From Dryocosmus kuriphilus (taxonomy: Eukaryota; Arthropoda; Insecta; Hymenoptera; Cynipidae), in NCBI GenBank assembly GCA_038277395.1, contig CM076192.1, positions 129,358,026-129,422,025 of the forward strand: DNA of 64,000 nucleotides, given 5' to 3'. The notes beneath the pieces were generated by a model. The model did no database searches. It saw only the letters and a list, made by a program, of their open reading frames with translations, and was not told the origin of the DNA. How positions within the stretch are numbered: the stretch's first letter is position 1; the number at the start of each line of letters is the position of its first letter. Made by a program: the position numbers and the translations under genes. Positions 12,193 to 23,535 of this stretch are shown one piece after another.

Positions 12193-13103
12193 TACGAGGG
12201 CCTACCCAAAAGAAACCGAACTGATGTTGTGGGGAGCGGAGTTGTTGTAGTACCGGGTTTTTGCCGGTAGGTGCGTGTAGAGGCACTTTTCACCAGTTAG
12301 TATGCCAACTACTATCACTGTGAAAGGTTGCATTTGGTGTGTGTAATTTTTTGTGTGACTGTTGCTTTGCGCGCTCGTCGTTTCTTGTGATGGTTGATTT
12401 TCGTGATCAGCGTGCCAACGTGAGGTTTTGCTTCCTGCTCGAGAAAACGGGCACAGAAACTCTTCAAATGTTAAAAACGGCCTACAAGGATGATGCTATG
12501 GGAAAAACTCAATTGTTCGAGTGGTTTTCTCGTTTTAAAAGTGGGGAAATGTCAATTGACGATCAACCTCGCTCTGGACGTCCTTCGACGGCCCGAACCG
12601 ACGGAAATGTTGAAAAAATTCGCGAAATCATCCTGGAAGATCGACGAAGGACCATCGAAGAAGTTGTGCAACAGTTTACGACGGAAAAGGCCTGATTTGT
12701 GGCAGTCGGGGGACTGGTTTTTCCACCACGACAACGCCCCTGCTCACACAGCTCTTTCTGTGCGCCGATTTTTGACCAAAAATAGAATGGCCACTGTTCC
12801 TCACCCACCCTATTCACCCGATTTAGCCCCCTGTGACTTTTTTTTATTCCCCCGAATGAAAAGGGACATGAAAGGAAAGCGTTTTGCGGACGTAGCTGAA
12901 GTGAAGGAAAAAACGACGGAGGCGCTGTCAAGCATCACAAAAGAGGAATTTAAAAAATGTTTCGAACAATGGAATAAAAGATTAGATAAGTGTATTGTCT
13001 CCAATGGAGAGTACTTTGAAGGAGATTAAATGTTTTTTGTAAAAAAATCAAAATAATAACTTTGTACAAAAGTAGTTCGGTTTCCTTTGGGTAGGCCCTC
13101 GTA
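12193..13103 (+). mobile_element. mariner-family DNA transposon, internally deleted, copy 1
   Basis: The element runs from 12195 to 13101 (907 bp) and is flanked by TA at 12193-12194 and 13102-13103, the standard mariner target duplication. The ends are inverted: CGAGGGCCTACCCAAAAGAA on the left and the reverse complement of nearly the same sequence on the right. It sits inside the reverse transcriptase gene of LINE D, between TAYKV and YAMVLTERL. Full mariners are about 1.3 kb, so roughly 0.4 kb is missing from the middle (see the transposase entry). Confidence 0.93.
12339..13029 (+). pseudogene. mariner transposase, central part deleted (SETMAR-like family)
   Basis: The N-terminal part (12339-12695) contains the paired helix-turn-helix region, including KTAYKDDAMGKTQ, WFSRFKSGEMSIDDQPRSGR. 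The C-terminal part (about 12690-13029, different frame) contains HHDNAPAH, the second catalytic Asp, and PPYSPDLAPCDFFLF, the third Asp of the D,D34D triad. The segment with the first catalytic Asp is absent, and the reading frame changes at the junction near GAAAAGGCCTGATTT. The product would not be an active transposase. The copy at 45626-46394 has the same junction. Confidence 0.9.
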
Positions 13104-14700
13104 TATGCGATGGTTCTAACAGAAAGGTTAAAGAAGGAGGTAGAAGTCAAAGGGATGCTACCGGAGAATGAGGCAGAATTTAGAGAGGGCAGAAGTACGA
13201 TGGACAACATATATATACTACAACATGTAGTAGAGAAAGAGGTGGAAAGAAGAGGGGGAAAACTATGTGCGTTCTTCGTAGATTTAAAGGCCGCGTTCCC
13301 ATCGATAAATAGGAAAAAATTGTGGGAGGTAATGAAGAAAAGGGGCATAAATGACTGTTTAATAGAAAAGGTAAGGGAAATTTACAAGAAATCCAGGGAT
13401 AGGGTTAGAGTGGGAAAAGAAACATCAAAGGAGTTCTGGACAGAGCTAGGGTTGAGACAGGGCTGGCCATTGAGCCCACTGCTATTTGCGGTGTTTATAG
13501 CGGACATGGAAGAGGAGTTTAAGAAAGGATTAGAAGGGGGAGTAGTAGTAGGGAGGAAAAGATTTTGGTCTCTGGCATACGCAGATGATATTGTGTTACT
13601 TGCTAGGGAGGTAGATGTCTTGAGAAGCATGATGAAAATATTAGAGATATATCTGCAGGAAAATAAGCTAATACTGAATGTAAAAAAGACCAAGGTAATG
13701 GTTTTCGGAAAAGGAGGTGGGAAAAGGAAAAATAGAGACGAATGACAATGGAGAGGAGAAACTGTTGAAGAAATAGAAGATTTTGTTTACACAGGATTTT
13801 TTGTTTAAGAAAAATGGGAACATTAGAGGGCATGTGAAGGAAAGAGTAAAAAGAGCAACGGTAGTTATGAAGAAGGTGTGGGGAATAGGAGAGAAATTAT
13901 TTAGAGATGATTTCATGAGAAGAATGGGAATCTATGAGGCGTTAGTGATGAGCATTTTACTGTATGGAGTGGAAATTTGGGGGAGGAGGGAATACGAGGA
14001 AGTGGAAAGCCTGCATGAAAAATTTATTAGATGGACGCTGGTTTTAGATAGAAGCACGCCATGATACATAGTATTGAAAGAAGTAGATAGAGAAAAAATT
14101 AAGATAAGAGCAGGGAACAGAGCATGCAAGTTTGAAGAAAAAGCCCTGGAAAGTAATGAAAGGATGATTGTTAAAGCATGTTTAGAAGAGAGAGAATTAG
14201 GATTAGGGGGGAGAAAAGGATTAGAAGGAAGGGAAAGGTACCTAAATAGGAATGGTTGGTCAAGGGCATTAGTGAGGAGAGAACACATAATGGGAATAAA
14301 AGTACAACAAAATTTGATGAATAGAGATAGAGAGGTACTAAGGCAAGTGATTGAAAATAAAATAAAAAAAGCAAAATATAATGAAAAGTATGTCTGGATA
14401 AAAGTAGAGGGTATAGCAAAATATTTGGAGAATAAGGGGGAAAGAGGATCGCAGAAGCTGATCGCGAGAGCAAGATGTGGGAACACGGAGGAATGGAACA
14501 AGTACTGGGTGAAAGAAGAAGAAAGAAAATGCATGATATGTGAGAGAGGTCGAGCAACGTTTAAGCACTGGTTAGAAGATTGTGAGAAACTAGAAAAAGG
14601 TTGCATGACAATGGGAAAGATATGGAATGAAAAGGGAAAGGTGGAGGCGGTGGTGTGGTTGAGATATCTGGATAAAATGGAAATAAAGAGAGGAGATTGA
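13104..14700 (+). pseudogene. LINE D ORF2, 3' part (reverse transcriptase, thumb, C-terminal knuckle)
   Basis: 13110-13745 holds the reverse transcriptase core with FFVDLKAAFPSINR, LRQGWPLSPLLF and the catalytic SLAYADDIVLLA. A stop at 13743 and a frame change lead into 13783-14064 (RRMGIYEALVMSILLYGVEIW, thumb-like), and another stop leads to 14074-14700. That last piece ends with CMICERGRATFKHWLEDC, a CxxC-x8-H-x4-C knuckle also present in LINE C. The mariner separates it from the 5' part. Confidence 0.83.
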
Positions 14701-14799
14701 CGTGTAAGGGGGAAGGGATAAGGAAAAAAAAAAAATGTGATATATGTAATTTATAAGCAAATTATACTATATTATGTTTTAGAATGTTAAATAGAATTA

Positions 14800-14940
14800 A
14801 AAACTTGCGAGCGAAATGGCACATAAACTGGCGAGCGAAAAGGCACAATAACTGGCGAGAGAAAAGTAAAAGAATGACGAACGAAAAGGTACAAAATCTA
14901 GCGAGCGAAAAGGCAATACGAATAGAGGCAATACGAATAG
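14800..14940. repeat. Short minisatellite in LINE D 3' region
   Basis: About five imperfect copies of a roughly 24-bp unit around CTGGCGAGCGAAAAGGCAC, followed by two copies of AGGCAATACGAATAG. Tandem repeats in 3' regions are common in insect LINEs. Its role here is unknown. Confidence 0.7.
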
Positions 14941-15449
14941 AGAAAAATAAACCGAATTGTTAAAGAGTGAAAAGAATTAATAGTATTAACAGAATGGAGT
15001 TAGATTAGACAATAGTTGTAAGAATTTGTAATTAATGTAAATATTATACATGTAATCTTCGATGTAGCAGACTCTGTCAGCATTTTCTGGGCCATGATGG
15101 CCGAAATAAAACATCTTATACTACTAAAATCAAGTAAAATAAATTAAAATAAAATAAAATAAATTGAAATTAAACAAATTCTTCTTTACTTGTTTATACT
15201 CTCTCCCTTTTATGAATTTGAGAGTCTTTACATAACCATTACAATATGTATTCTTACAAACAAGACTTATACTATCTTACGAACTAACGCTTCAACTCGT
15301 CTTGCATTATTCGTGTCATTTCTAAACGCTTGCGACTTTGCCCTGGGCTTCCGTTTTCTCTTACCATTCTAAATTTCAAAAATTGACTCTCTTCCGCAAA
15401 ACAATTTTGGAAAAATTCCTTTTTCGGCGACACATTTTTTTCCCCTAGC

Positions 15450-15459
15450 CTGTGCACAC

Positions 15460-15498
<39 letters not shown>

Positions 15499-18400
15499 AT
15501 TCCAGCTCCTTCATCCATTCCTGCCCCTGATCATGATCATTTAGAATCCATTTTATTCTCTCTTATGTATTCTGCCCTCCCACTGCATCACCCAGTTACA
15601 ACTCTCTAACACATGCAACCATGTTCCCTTCTCATACCTACATACTCTACATACATTCTCTTCAGCATTCATCCAATACCTGCATGCTCTAAGACCCTCT
15701 TCCATTCTGAGTTTCACTACTCTATTGCATTTGTTCTACTATTTAATTTTTCTCAGATACTCTGGAACTCCCTGCCCCTTAACCATTCTATACCAGCTGT
15801 TGTATCTCGAATCTGCGATTTTTCCCCATCATTCCTCCCCTTGTCATGCCTTCATCTCTTGCTCTATTTCACCCCGCTCTCTACCCCTGACTTGCATACC
15901 ACATTCACACCTTCTTTCATATCTTTTATCCTCCCATTTCGAATGCCCCACGTTACACCTCTTCTCATTGTCCATAACCTCCCGGGCACAAGCTTGTACA
16001 ATTTTGCTTCCCTCTTCCTTTCTTAGTTTCTCTTCGAACATCCAGGCTCTTTTGACTTGCTTGACCACCATTTTTTCTCGTCCTATTTCTTCCCTTAGCA
16101 TATAACCTGGGCAGGTCCAAATCATTCCCATCATCCAACTCAAAAATTTCTCATGCAAACTCTCCACTCTTTTATGTTCTTTCCCTCCCCAATTTTCGAC
16201 TCCAAAGCTTAGCACTGACCGTATTGAAACATCAAACATCCACACTCTCACCTTCCGGTTATCCTTAAACCTTCTTTTTCCTATACCCCATAGTTGTCCC
16301 ATTACTTTGCTCGCACTTTCTAATCACTTTATCACCTACAGCACGCTTCATCCTCTCGTTTCGAACCAATATCCCAGGTAGCAAAATTTATCCATCAACT
16401 CCACCACCACACTGTCTTCCATTCGTACACTAAACTGCTCCTTTTATTTCTGAAACACATCATCTTGGCCTTGTTCACATTCACTGTTAAATCTTTTTCT
16501 CTTACGTATTCTTCGAAAACTCTCATCAACAAATTCATACCTCCTTCATCATCCGCTACCAGCACTACATCATCTGCATAAGCTAGTGAATACATTTTGC
16601 CTGTTCCTGATACTGTGCCCTCTTTCCCTTTCCTCTCCAACTTCACCTCTAAATCTCCCAGAAGGATACTAAACAGAAGTGGGCTCCACGGAAACCCTTG
16701 CCTGAGCCCCCATCCTGTCCAGAATTCCTCACCTTTCTCATCTCCTATCTTCACTCTTATCTAAGTATCCACAAATATTTCTTTTATCCTCTCTATTAAA
16801 CCTTCATCTACTCCTCTCTCACCATAACTCCTTAGGTTCCTATTGACTAGGTAGTTGAGCACGTAGACATTATCTGTGGTTTCCATACCTTTTCGGAAAA
16901 CCCTTTGAATATGTGGTATACTTCCGTTTCTTCCACCTGTTTTTCGAATCTCCTTCTAAGCACTTCCGCATAAATTTTATATCCCACCGACATGAGCGTA
17001 ATACCTCTGTATTCACTTACACCTTTCCCCTCCCCTTCCTTAATCAGCGGTACTACCAGCCCTGTCTTTCTTTCCTCCGGCCATCCTTGATATTTCCATA
17101 CCTTACTACATATCCTCCACACTTCTTCCTTCGCCCCTATTCCTCCGTATTTTAGTGCCTCATTTTCCAAGCCATCTGCCCCTGTTGCCTTGTTTCTTTT
17201 CAAACTTGTAATCGCCTCGTTTTCTTCATCTCCACTAATCTCGTTTACACTGTCCTCGTCCTCATCTAAAACCTTTCTCCCTTCTTCCTTTGTCATATAT
17301 ACCACACCAGCTAATAGCTCCTTGAAGTGCTTCGTCCGTTCTTTCAATCTTATTTTTTCATTTATACCCTTCCTCCCTCCTCTTTCCCTATTTATCACTT
17401 CCTATTCCCTCCATTCTATTACTGCTGTCTGTACTTCTCACCTGTACCTTTCTTTCTCCTTCTCTCTTTTCTCCTTTATCATTCTTTCGTGCTCCCTCTT
17501 TCTCCTGTTGTGTTCTCCTTTTTCCATTTCACCCTTCCTCCATTTTCTTATATTCTCCTTCATCCTATCTTCACTTTCCGTGCATTCATCATCCCCCCAA
17601 CCTCTCCTAAGCCCCTCTTCTATTTCTCTCGGTCTCACCTCTTCCCTTACCTTATCAATCACTCTTTTTAGTTTTCCTAGCAGCGTGTCTACTCCTTCCT
17701 CTCCCAAACCCCCTTTCTCCTTGTTTTCTATTTTTTTCATAAATTCTCTCAAGTTCCCCTCTCCCAACTGCCCATTTTTAACTTCCTTTCTTTCTTTCTT
17801 TTCCTCTTCCCTCTATTGCACTATTGGCCACCACATCTCACTATCGCGATCACCGGAAAGTGTTCTGAGCCTATCACGTTACCCACTTCCGTTCTTACCA
17901 TCAGCTTCCTTATTCTTTCTTCTATCAGAACGTAATCTATTACGGTATCCCCTATACCCGCGTAACCATATTCTCTATCTTCATCCCCCTTTGTATTGCC
18001 ATTACAAATGGGCCATCCCGCCTCTCCCAGAAAATCCAGCAGCCTTCTTCCCCTCCGGTCCGTTTCCTTTTGTTTCGAGTTTCCTATGTAAAACTCCTTT
18101 TCTCTATCTCATAACGCTCCCCCTTGTTCCCCTGTCCAAGCATTCAAATGCCCTTTTATCAGGACCAGCCTCTCTTCTCTTTTATTTGTCCATTTCCTTA
18201 TTGCTTTCCATCCTTCCTCTTCTCCACTCCTTCTGTACACGCATACTATTTCCACAATAATTTTTCCTAATTTTATTCTTCTAACCATTGTTCCATCCGT
18301 TTCATCTATATACTCTCCCTTTTCATTTCGTACCATCAGTTACTTTCTTACCCCTGACACCATGCCACCGAATCCTCTCTCTTTCACGTGCTCCTTTCTC

Positions 18401-18640
18401 GATGCTTGCATCTTCCACTCATATGCTTTCGGCAATATTTTTTTCATACCTTTCCACTCCTTCTCATTCACCCACCTCTCACTCATCATTATCACATCCC
18501 AATTCTGCAATTCTCCCTAAAATCCCCTATCCTTGTCTTTTAATCCTGATACATTCCAGAACGCTACTTTCACGTCGCTCTTTTTGCTTTTCTCTCATTT
18601 ATTCCTTTCATTCGTTTCTTTTTGCGGTTTTACCCTCCCC
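15450..18640 (-). pseudogene. LINE B ORF2 remnant (endonuclease + reverse transcriptase)
   Basis: Pieces from 5' to 3' on the minus strand are: endonuclease near 18600-17950 (DVVCVYRR-like region at 18109-18336), linker at 17438-17767, reverse transcriptase fingers at 16847-17398 (ITSLKRNKATGADGLENEALKYGG), palm at 16395-16754 (GLRQGFPWSPLLFSILL and SLAYADDVVLVADD), thumb at 15844-16302, and the C-terminal knuckle region. The coding end runs into a CT/AG microsatellite at 15463-15495 that would encode Arg-Glu repeats. Frameshifts and stops occur between pieces. Copy B keeps about 70-80 residues near 17210-17450 that are missing in copy C. Confidence 0.82.
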
Positions 18641-18807
18641 CCCCCTTCCCCCGTGACACTTACATTAGCCTTTTCATTTCCTTCATTCGCTACCTCTTTC
18701 TTACTCTCTCTCAGCTTTTCTACTTCATCGTGCCAGATGCATACCTCTACGTTTACCCATATCTTATGTCTGCCAATCCTTACCGTATTCCTTTTACTCC
18801 TCTCAGC

Positions 18808-19985
18808 TCATGCCTTTTGCCCCATTATCCACTTCCTTCTCCTTTCCCACCACGTCAGATCTTCTTCGATTCTTCCATTTCTTCCTTTAAATAATTTCTT
18901 TTTATCCACAACTTCGTTCTTATCCTCCTCAATCCCCAAGCTCACCAAAAATATACGTTCCTTGCCCTCTTTCTTCCCTCCTAGTCTTCTTATCCCATCC
19001 ACTCTGACTTGCGCGTCGATGTCTCTCGTCGGCTTTCCAAACTCTTCCCCTCCCTTGTCACTGTCCACTTTCAAACATTTCACTATTATATTCTTTTCCC
19101 TCTTCGCTCTCTGTTCCCCTTCCATTCTTCTTTCAACCTCAACCAGTCTCAGTCGCCACCTTTCATTCTGCTCATGCTTAACCCCCTCACACTCTCTTGC
19201 TTCTTCTAAACTTCCTTTTTCTCTCATTTTAGGCTCATTCTTTAGTTCTAGTTTGCTCACTCTCTCTTCTAGCAATTTGATGTTCTTTTTTCTATCCTCC
19301 TCATTCTCTCTCTGCCTTCCCTCTATGCTTTCCAATTTACTCCAAACATTCTCTTTCTCTCCTTTACATAATCTATCCCATTCTTCCCACTTTTGTCTCA
19401 ATCTTCTTACCTCTTCTTTTACCTCCTCCCCTTTCCTCTTCATATCATTCAGTCTTCCGCAAGTCTCCTATCTAAATTCCTTTATAAGTGCTTCTAGTTT
19501 CTGCCACATATTCCCTTCATCCCTATCTCTTTCCCGCGTTCTCTTTTCTTCTCTTTGCCTTTTTTGTGTCCTTGAACCTCTACGTTTCTTCGCCCGCTTG
19601 CTCCCTTTTCCTTTTATCGTCCCCCGTTTTCTCCCCTTCACTACACTAACTCTCGCTGCTAATCACGCTCGCCGACTGTTGCAACCCGTGCAGTAGATCC
19701 CTCGACCCCGAGTTCGATCTAAGCCTTTTTTATTATTGGGCCTCCCGCGTCTATGTCCCCTTACCGTTGCTACGTAATCCACAGGCGTAGCAAACATCTT
19801 TTCGCTACTTCCCCTCCACTGGCCACGGCAACCAAGCTACCTTCTCTCTCGCTTTTTGCTTCACTCTGCCTTCTTCTAGAACCGCGCTGTGGACTCCGCG
19901 AAACCGACATGCTGCTATACCCTATTAGCTGAACGTTAGCCTCAACTCCCCCTTCACAGTCTCCTCCCTTCGACAACTGTGACAT
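18808..19985 (-). pseudogene. LINE B ORF1 remnant
   Basis: 18808-19443 (211 codons) matches the C-terminal two thirds of copy C ORF1, including the coiled coil and RIRRLGGKK-type domain, and continues through WWERRRKWIMGQKA, beyond the point where copy C stops. The N-terminal part is at 19770-19985. The join between them is broken near 19450-19760. Confidence 0.75.
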
Positions 19986-20388
19986 TCTATCCTCTACAAA
20001 TCCTACAAAACTTCAAACTCTTTATCCAGAACTCTTACACTTAAAACTCTCTCTTCCCTGTTTTTTTACAACGTGTGACTATTATGCTCCTTCACCCTGC
20101 ACACCTTTCGAACTCCTACTTACTGTCAAAAAAAAAACCCAGCGTCTCACTGAAACGAACCTAATCTCCAAATCAGCTTTCGTCAATTTCTTTATTTTTT
20201 CTTTAAATCCACTCTTTCCGCCGTTATCTTCAACATACTTGTACTTTCACCCCAGCCCCCTTACTCACCACACCATTACCGCACTCACTCAACTTTTAAC
20301 TTCTCTGCAGCCAAAAAATGATCGCACTTGGAAAACACCGTGTATCCTCTACCGGCACTGGAAACTGAAGCCGAAATTAAATAAATTC

Positions 20389-22260
20389 AAATTAAATAAA
20401 ATGAATTAAAAGAAAGTCTGAATAAAAAATAGTTGAATTTTGGACTAAAAAAAATTTGAATGGAAAAGTTTAATGTTTAACTGAAAAAGATGATGAAAAA
20501 AATGAATTTTTAACAAAATAGTTGAATTTCCATTTTAAATAGACGAATTCTCAACCAAAAACGTTATTATTTGTCAAACAAAAATATTTCCATTTTTATC
20601 AATCAAAGAAAGGAAATTTTAAAAAAATTGAATTTCCAGCTTTCCACAAAAAATGTAGCCGTTGAAATTTCAACCAAAATACATGAATATTTAATTTAAA
20701 AAAAGTTCAATTATCAAAAAAAAAAGTGAACATAATTAGAAAATAATTGTATTAAAGAAAAAGGATTTTATAAAACTAATTTCAACTAATTTTTAACTAA
20801 GCAAAGGCTAATTTTGATGAGAACAGTAGATTCTGCAAAAGAAAAAGATGAATTCGCAAACAAAAACGTTAGATTTTACTTGAGCAAAGAAATTATTTTC
20901 AACCAAAACTATTTGAATTATGAAGCGAAAAAGGAAATTCTCAATAAATCAATCGAATTTACACACAAAAAAGATAAATTTTCAACAAAAAGTTATCTTT
21001 CAACCTAAAGCTTTGAATTTTCAATAAAAAAATACTTCATTACAACCTGTTATTTTTTTTATACGAAATAATTAACACGAGGAATATTTTTTTAGGTGAC
21101 CTATGTTTTTCTCGAATCTTCGTTAAGTTGTCAGAAAATGCTGAATTTTTAACAAAAAACTAATACTTTCCATTAAAAATGTAAAGATTTAATTTTAAAA
21201 TAAAAATGAAGAATTTAAAATAAAATCGTTGCATTTTCAATTGAAGAAGATGAACTTTTAAAATGAATAATTAAAAGTTGAATTTTGAACCAAAAATTCA
21301 AAAAACTTAAGCCAGAAAAGGGATAGGTAAATTTTGGGCGAGAGAGATTAATCTGAATCCGAAAAGAATTAACTTTTAACTCAAGTATTTAATTTTTCCA
21401 TCAAAAATTTATATTTTGATACATGTAAGTTAATTATAATTTACTTACTCCTTTGTCCTTTCTTCATTTTTCTTTCTTTTTCTCTCTTTTCTTTGTGGAA
21501 AATATAAATACTTATTAATTAAGTTCATTTCTTTGTCAATAATTTGACTTTTCTTTATTAAAAATATAGATGCTTCGTTTGAAATTTCAATTGTTATATT
21601 TCCTGTGGAAAAGTTGGAAATTCAATTTTTTGTTAAAAATTCGTCTTTCGCAGATAAAAATTAAGCTTCTTAATCAAAAATTAATGCCCTTTTGGTTGGA
21701 ATTTTAACTATGTGTGATTCAAAATTAATCATCTTTTTTTTAAATTTAGTTTTCATATTCATGGTTGAAAGCTTTTTATTTATGAGATATTTTCCATAAT
21801 ATATAAAGAAGGTCTAACACAGTATATGTAAGGGAATATATTTTTTTTTTTTCGATTCTTTCACCTTAAAAAGTTATAATGAAAATCTGTAAATTGTCCT
21901 GCAAAGTATATTCGATTATATTTAAAAAGGTGAGAAATGTTGATCTCAGCAAAAAATTACGGAATCATTTCCTGCAAATGGAATTATAATTTTAATTTTA
22001 AGGGGCTTAAAAAATAGTTTCCTTCCTCCATGCACTTCCATGAAAAATATTACATTCCTTACAAGGATGGAGAATATTATATAATTTTATGAAAAAAGAA
22101 CATATTCAACCAATTACACACATGCCAACATTTCTATGTGTATGAATCGCCCTTATCAAGGCAAAGAAATAAAAAATAAAATAAATTAAAATAAAATAAA
22201 ATAAAATGAAACGAAATAATATTAAAAAATAAACTAAAATAAAATAATAAAGATAAAAAT
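20389..22260. repeat. AT-rich dispersed repeat, copy 2
   Basis: Collinear with 6930-9064 in the same orientation, with many substitutions and small indels. It is built of the same degenerate TTGAATTTTCAACCAAA-type words and ends in AAATAAAAT simple sequence (22160-22260). LINEs D and B lie between the two copies. Confidence 0.7.
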
Positions 22261-22860
22261 GAATAAAAGTCAATACAAAAATAATATTCCAAATTGTCCA
22301 ATATTTTGTATATATTAGTCTTAATACATTATTTCTTATAATTTTCCATAAAAAATATAATTCTTTGGTGCCAATCACCTAACGTGACCTAAAATAGACG
22401 TGTTTGGCAAAGCACGTGATCACTTTGGGTATGAATTTAATTAGACGTATTCATTAAAGTTCTTTTAAAAATCTTGAAACTCCTGGAAATATCTTAAAAA
22501 CGCATGAAATCTTTTTGCTATACCTACAAGCTTAATCAAGAAAACGATTGCGTAACATGTTTTTAACTTTATTGACACACCTTGAGGCCGCTTTGCAAAA
22601 CCTCGATCTAATTAGGCAATTTCACCTCCACCAATATCAGATACTTACAAGTCATTGCTTCATAACCGAAAAACAAAAATTATTAACACAATCTATTTAC
22701 CTTGTATTATTCACGTGGTTTTAACGTGATGAAAAATGACAAAAAAAAAATTGTGAAAAGAATAATGTATTCGTAAGAAAGGGTGAAATATCAAAATCCA
22801 AACATTGTTTAGCGTTCTCAGAACAAGAAATTTTGCTTCAGAAGTATTAGGGAAATATTT
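22261..22860. other. No recognised feature
   Basis: AT-rich sequence without a credible ORF, RNA gene or similarity to other parts of the window that I could see. Confidence 0.4.
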
Positions 22861-23110
22861 CGATTTGAAGAAGGTAGAAGTAAAGTCGAGCTAGAAATCA
22901 TGATACCATACTCTCAAAAACATTTCGCTTATTCGAATGTCATTTTAAACATACTGATATTTATCGTTGGATAATTAAAACACCTTTTTTCACTGAGAAT
23001 AAAGCAGTTGACTGCAGTCAAAATGTCGAATTCTTCACTGACCTCAACCATCCCTGCCGAAAGAAAATGTCTGGAGAATGCCTGAAAAATGTCAGAGACA
23101 GCAAACATTT
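22861..23110 (+). repeat. Dispersed repeat segment a, copy 1 (partial)
   Basis: Shares its order of words with 36830-37070 and, inverted, with 51950-52150: GGGCTAGAAATCA.GATACCATA, then a TTTATCGTTGG block, then CACTGA.CTCA.CCAT. The three copies are clearly diverged. Confidence 0.6.
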
Positions 23111-23535
23111 TCACCTGTATTTAACGTAAATACTTTATTAGAAAAAATAAAATATGAATTTTATAATATTAAACTTGCATACTGTTTGTTAATTTACTAT
23201 TATATTTTTATTTAAATTTTTTAATAAATTTGTTTTTAATTGCATTTATGCATTTTTTTATTTTTCTTGTTATATATTTCTGAAAAGCATGGAAAGAACA
23301 CCTAAAAAGTACCAGACATTCCATAGACACGAAATCTTTCAAACAAGACCTTTAAAATGATAGAATTTGGTTTAACATTTTTGGCTGACATTTTGTTTCT
23401 GCAAGGATGGTTCATAAGACAGATAGGAGGATGTCCGCCCTGAATGTTTCGAGTTAAGTCGGTATTGCAGTTTGAAATGAAAACCAATGCGGAAGCTCAT
23501 ACAAATTTAAATTTCTAAAAATTTATAATATTTGT

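Larger units (their letters stand above)
9065..15130 (+). mobile_element. LINE copy D, degenerate, plus strand
   Basis: A second non-LTR family, only distantly similar at protein level to copies A, B and C but with the same plan: ORF1 with coiled coil, then ORF2 with endonuclease, reverse transcriptase and a C-terminal CxxC-x8-H-x4-C knuckle. It is essentially full length but broken by several stops and frameshifts, and split by a mariner at 12193-13103. The 3' region has a short minisatellite (14800-14940) and ends near CCGAAATAAAACATC before AAAAT-type simple repeats. The exact 5' end is uncertain because the target is low-complexity. Confidence 0.85.
15182..20372 (-). mobile_element. LINE copy B (same family as A and C), degenerate, minus strand
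   Basis: Nearly full-length copy. The 3' end (minus strand) starts just after 15181 and shares TTTATACTCTCTCCCTTTTA with copy C. The 5' end is near 20372 at CTGGAAACTGAAGCC. Candidate target duplications are GAAATTAAACAAATTC (15166-15181) and GAAATTAAATAAATTC (20373-20388), 16 bp with one mismatch; because the target is low-complexity, this is suggestive rather than certain. It lies back to back with LINE D and between two copies of the AT-rich repeat. Confidence 0.9.

Noticed and set aside
22106..22378. Hydrophobic 90-codon ORF as a membrane protein
   Set aside because: It arises from AAATAAAAT simple sequence read on the minus strand; the Phe/Tyr/Ile/Leu content is only base composition.
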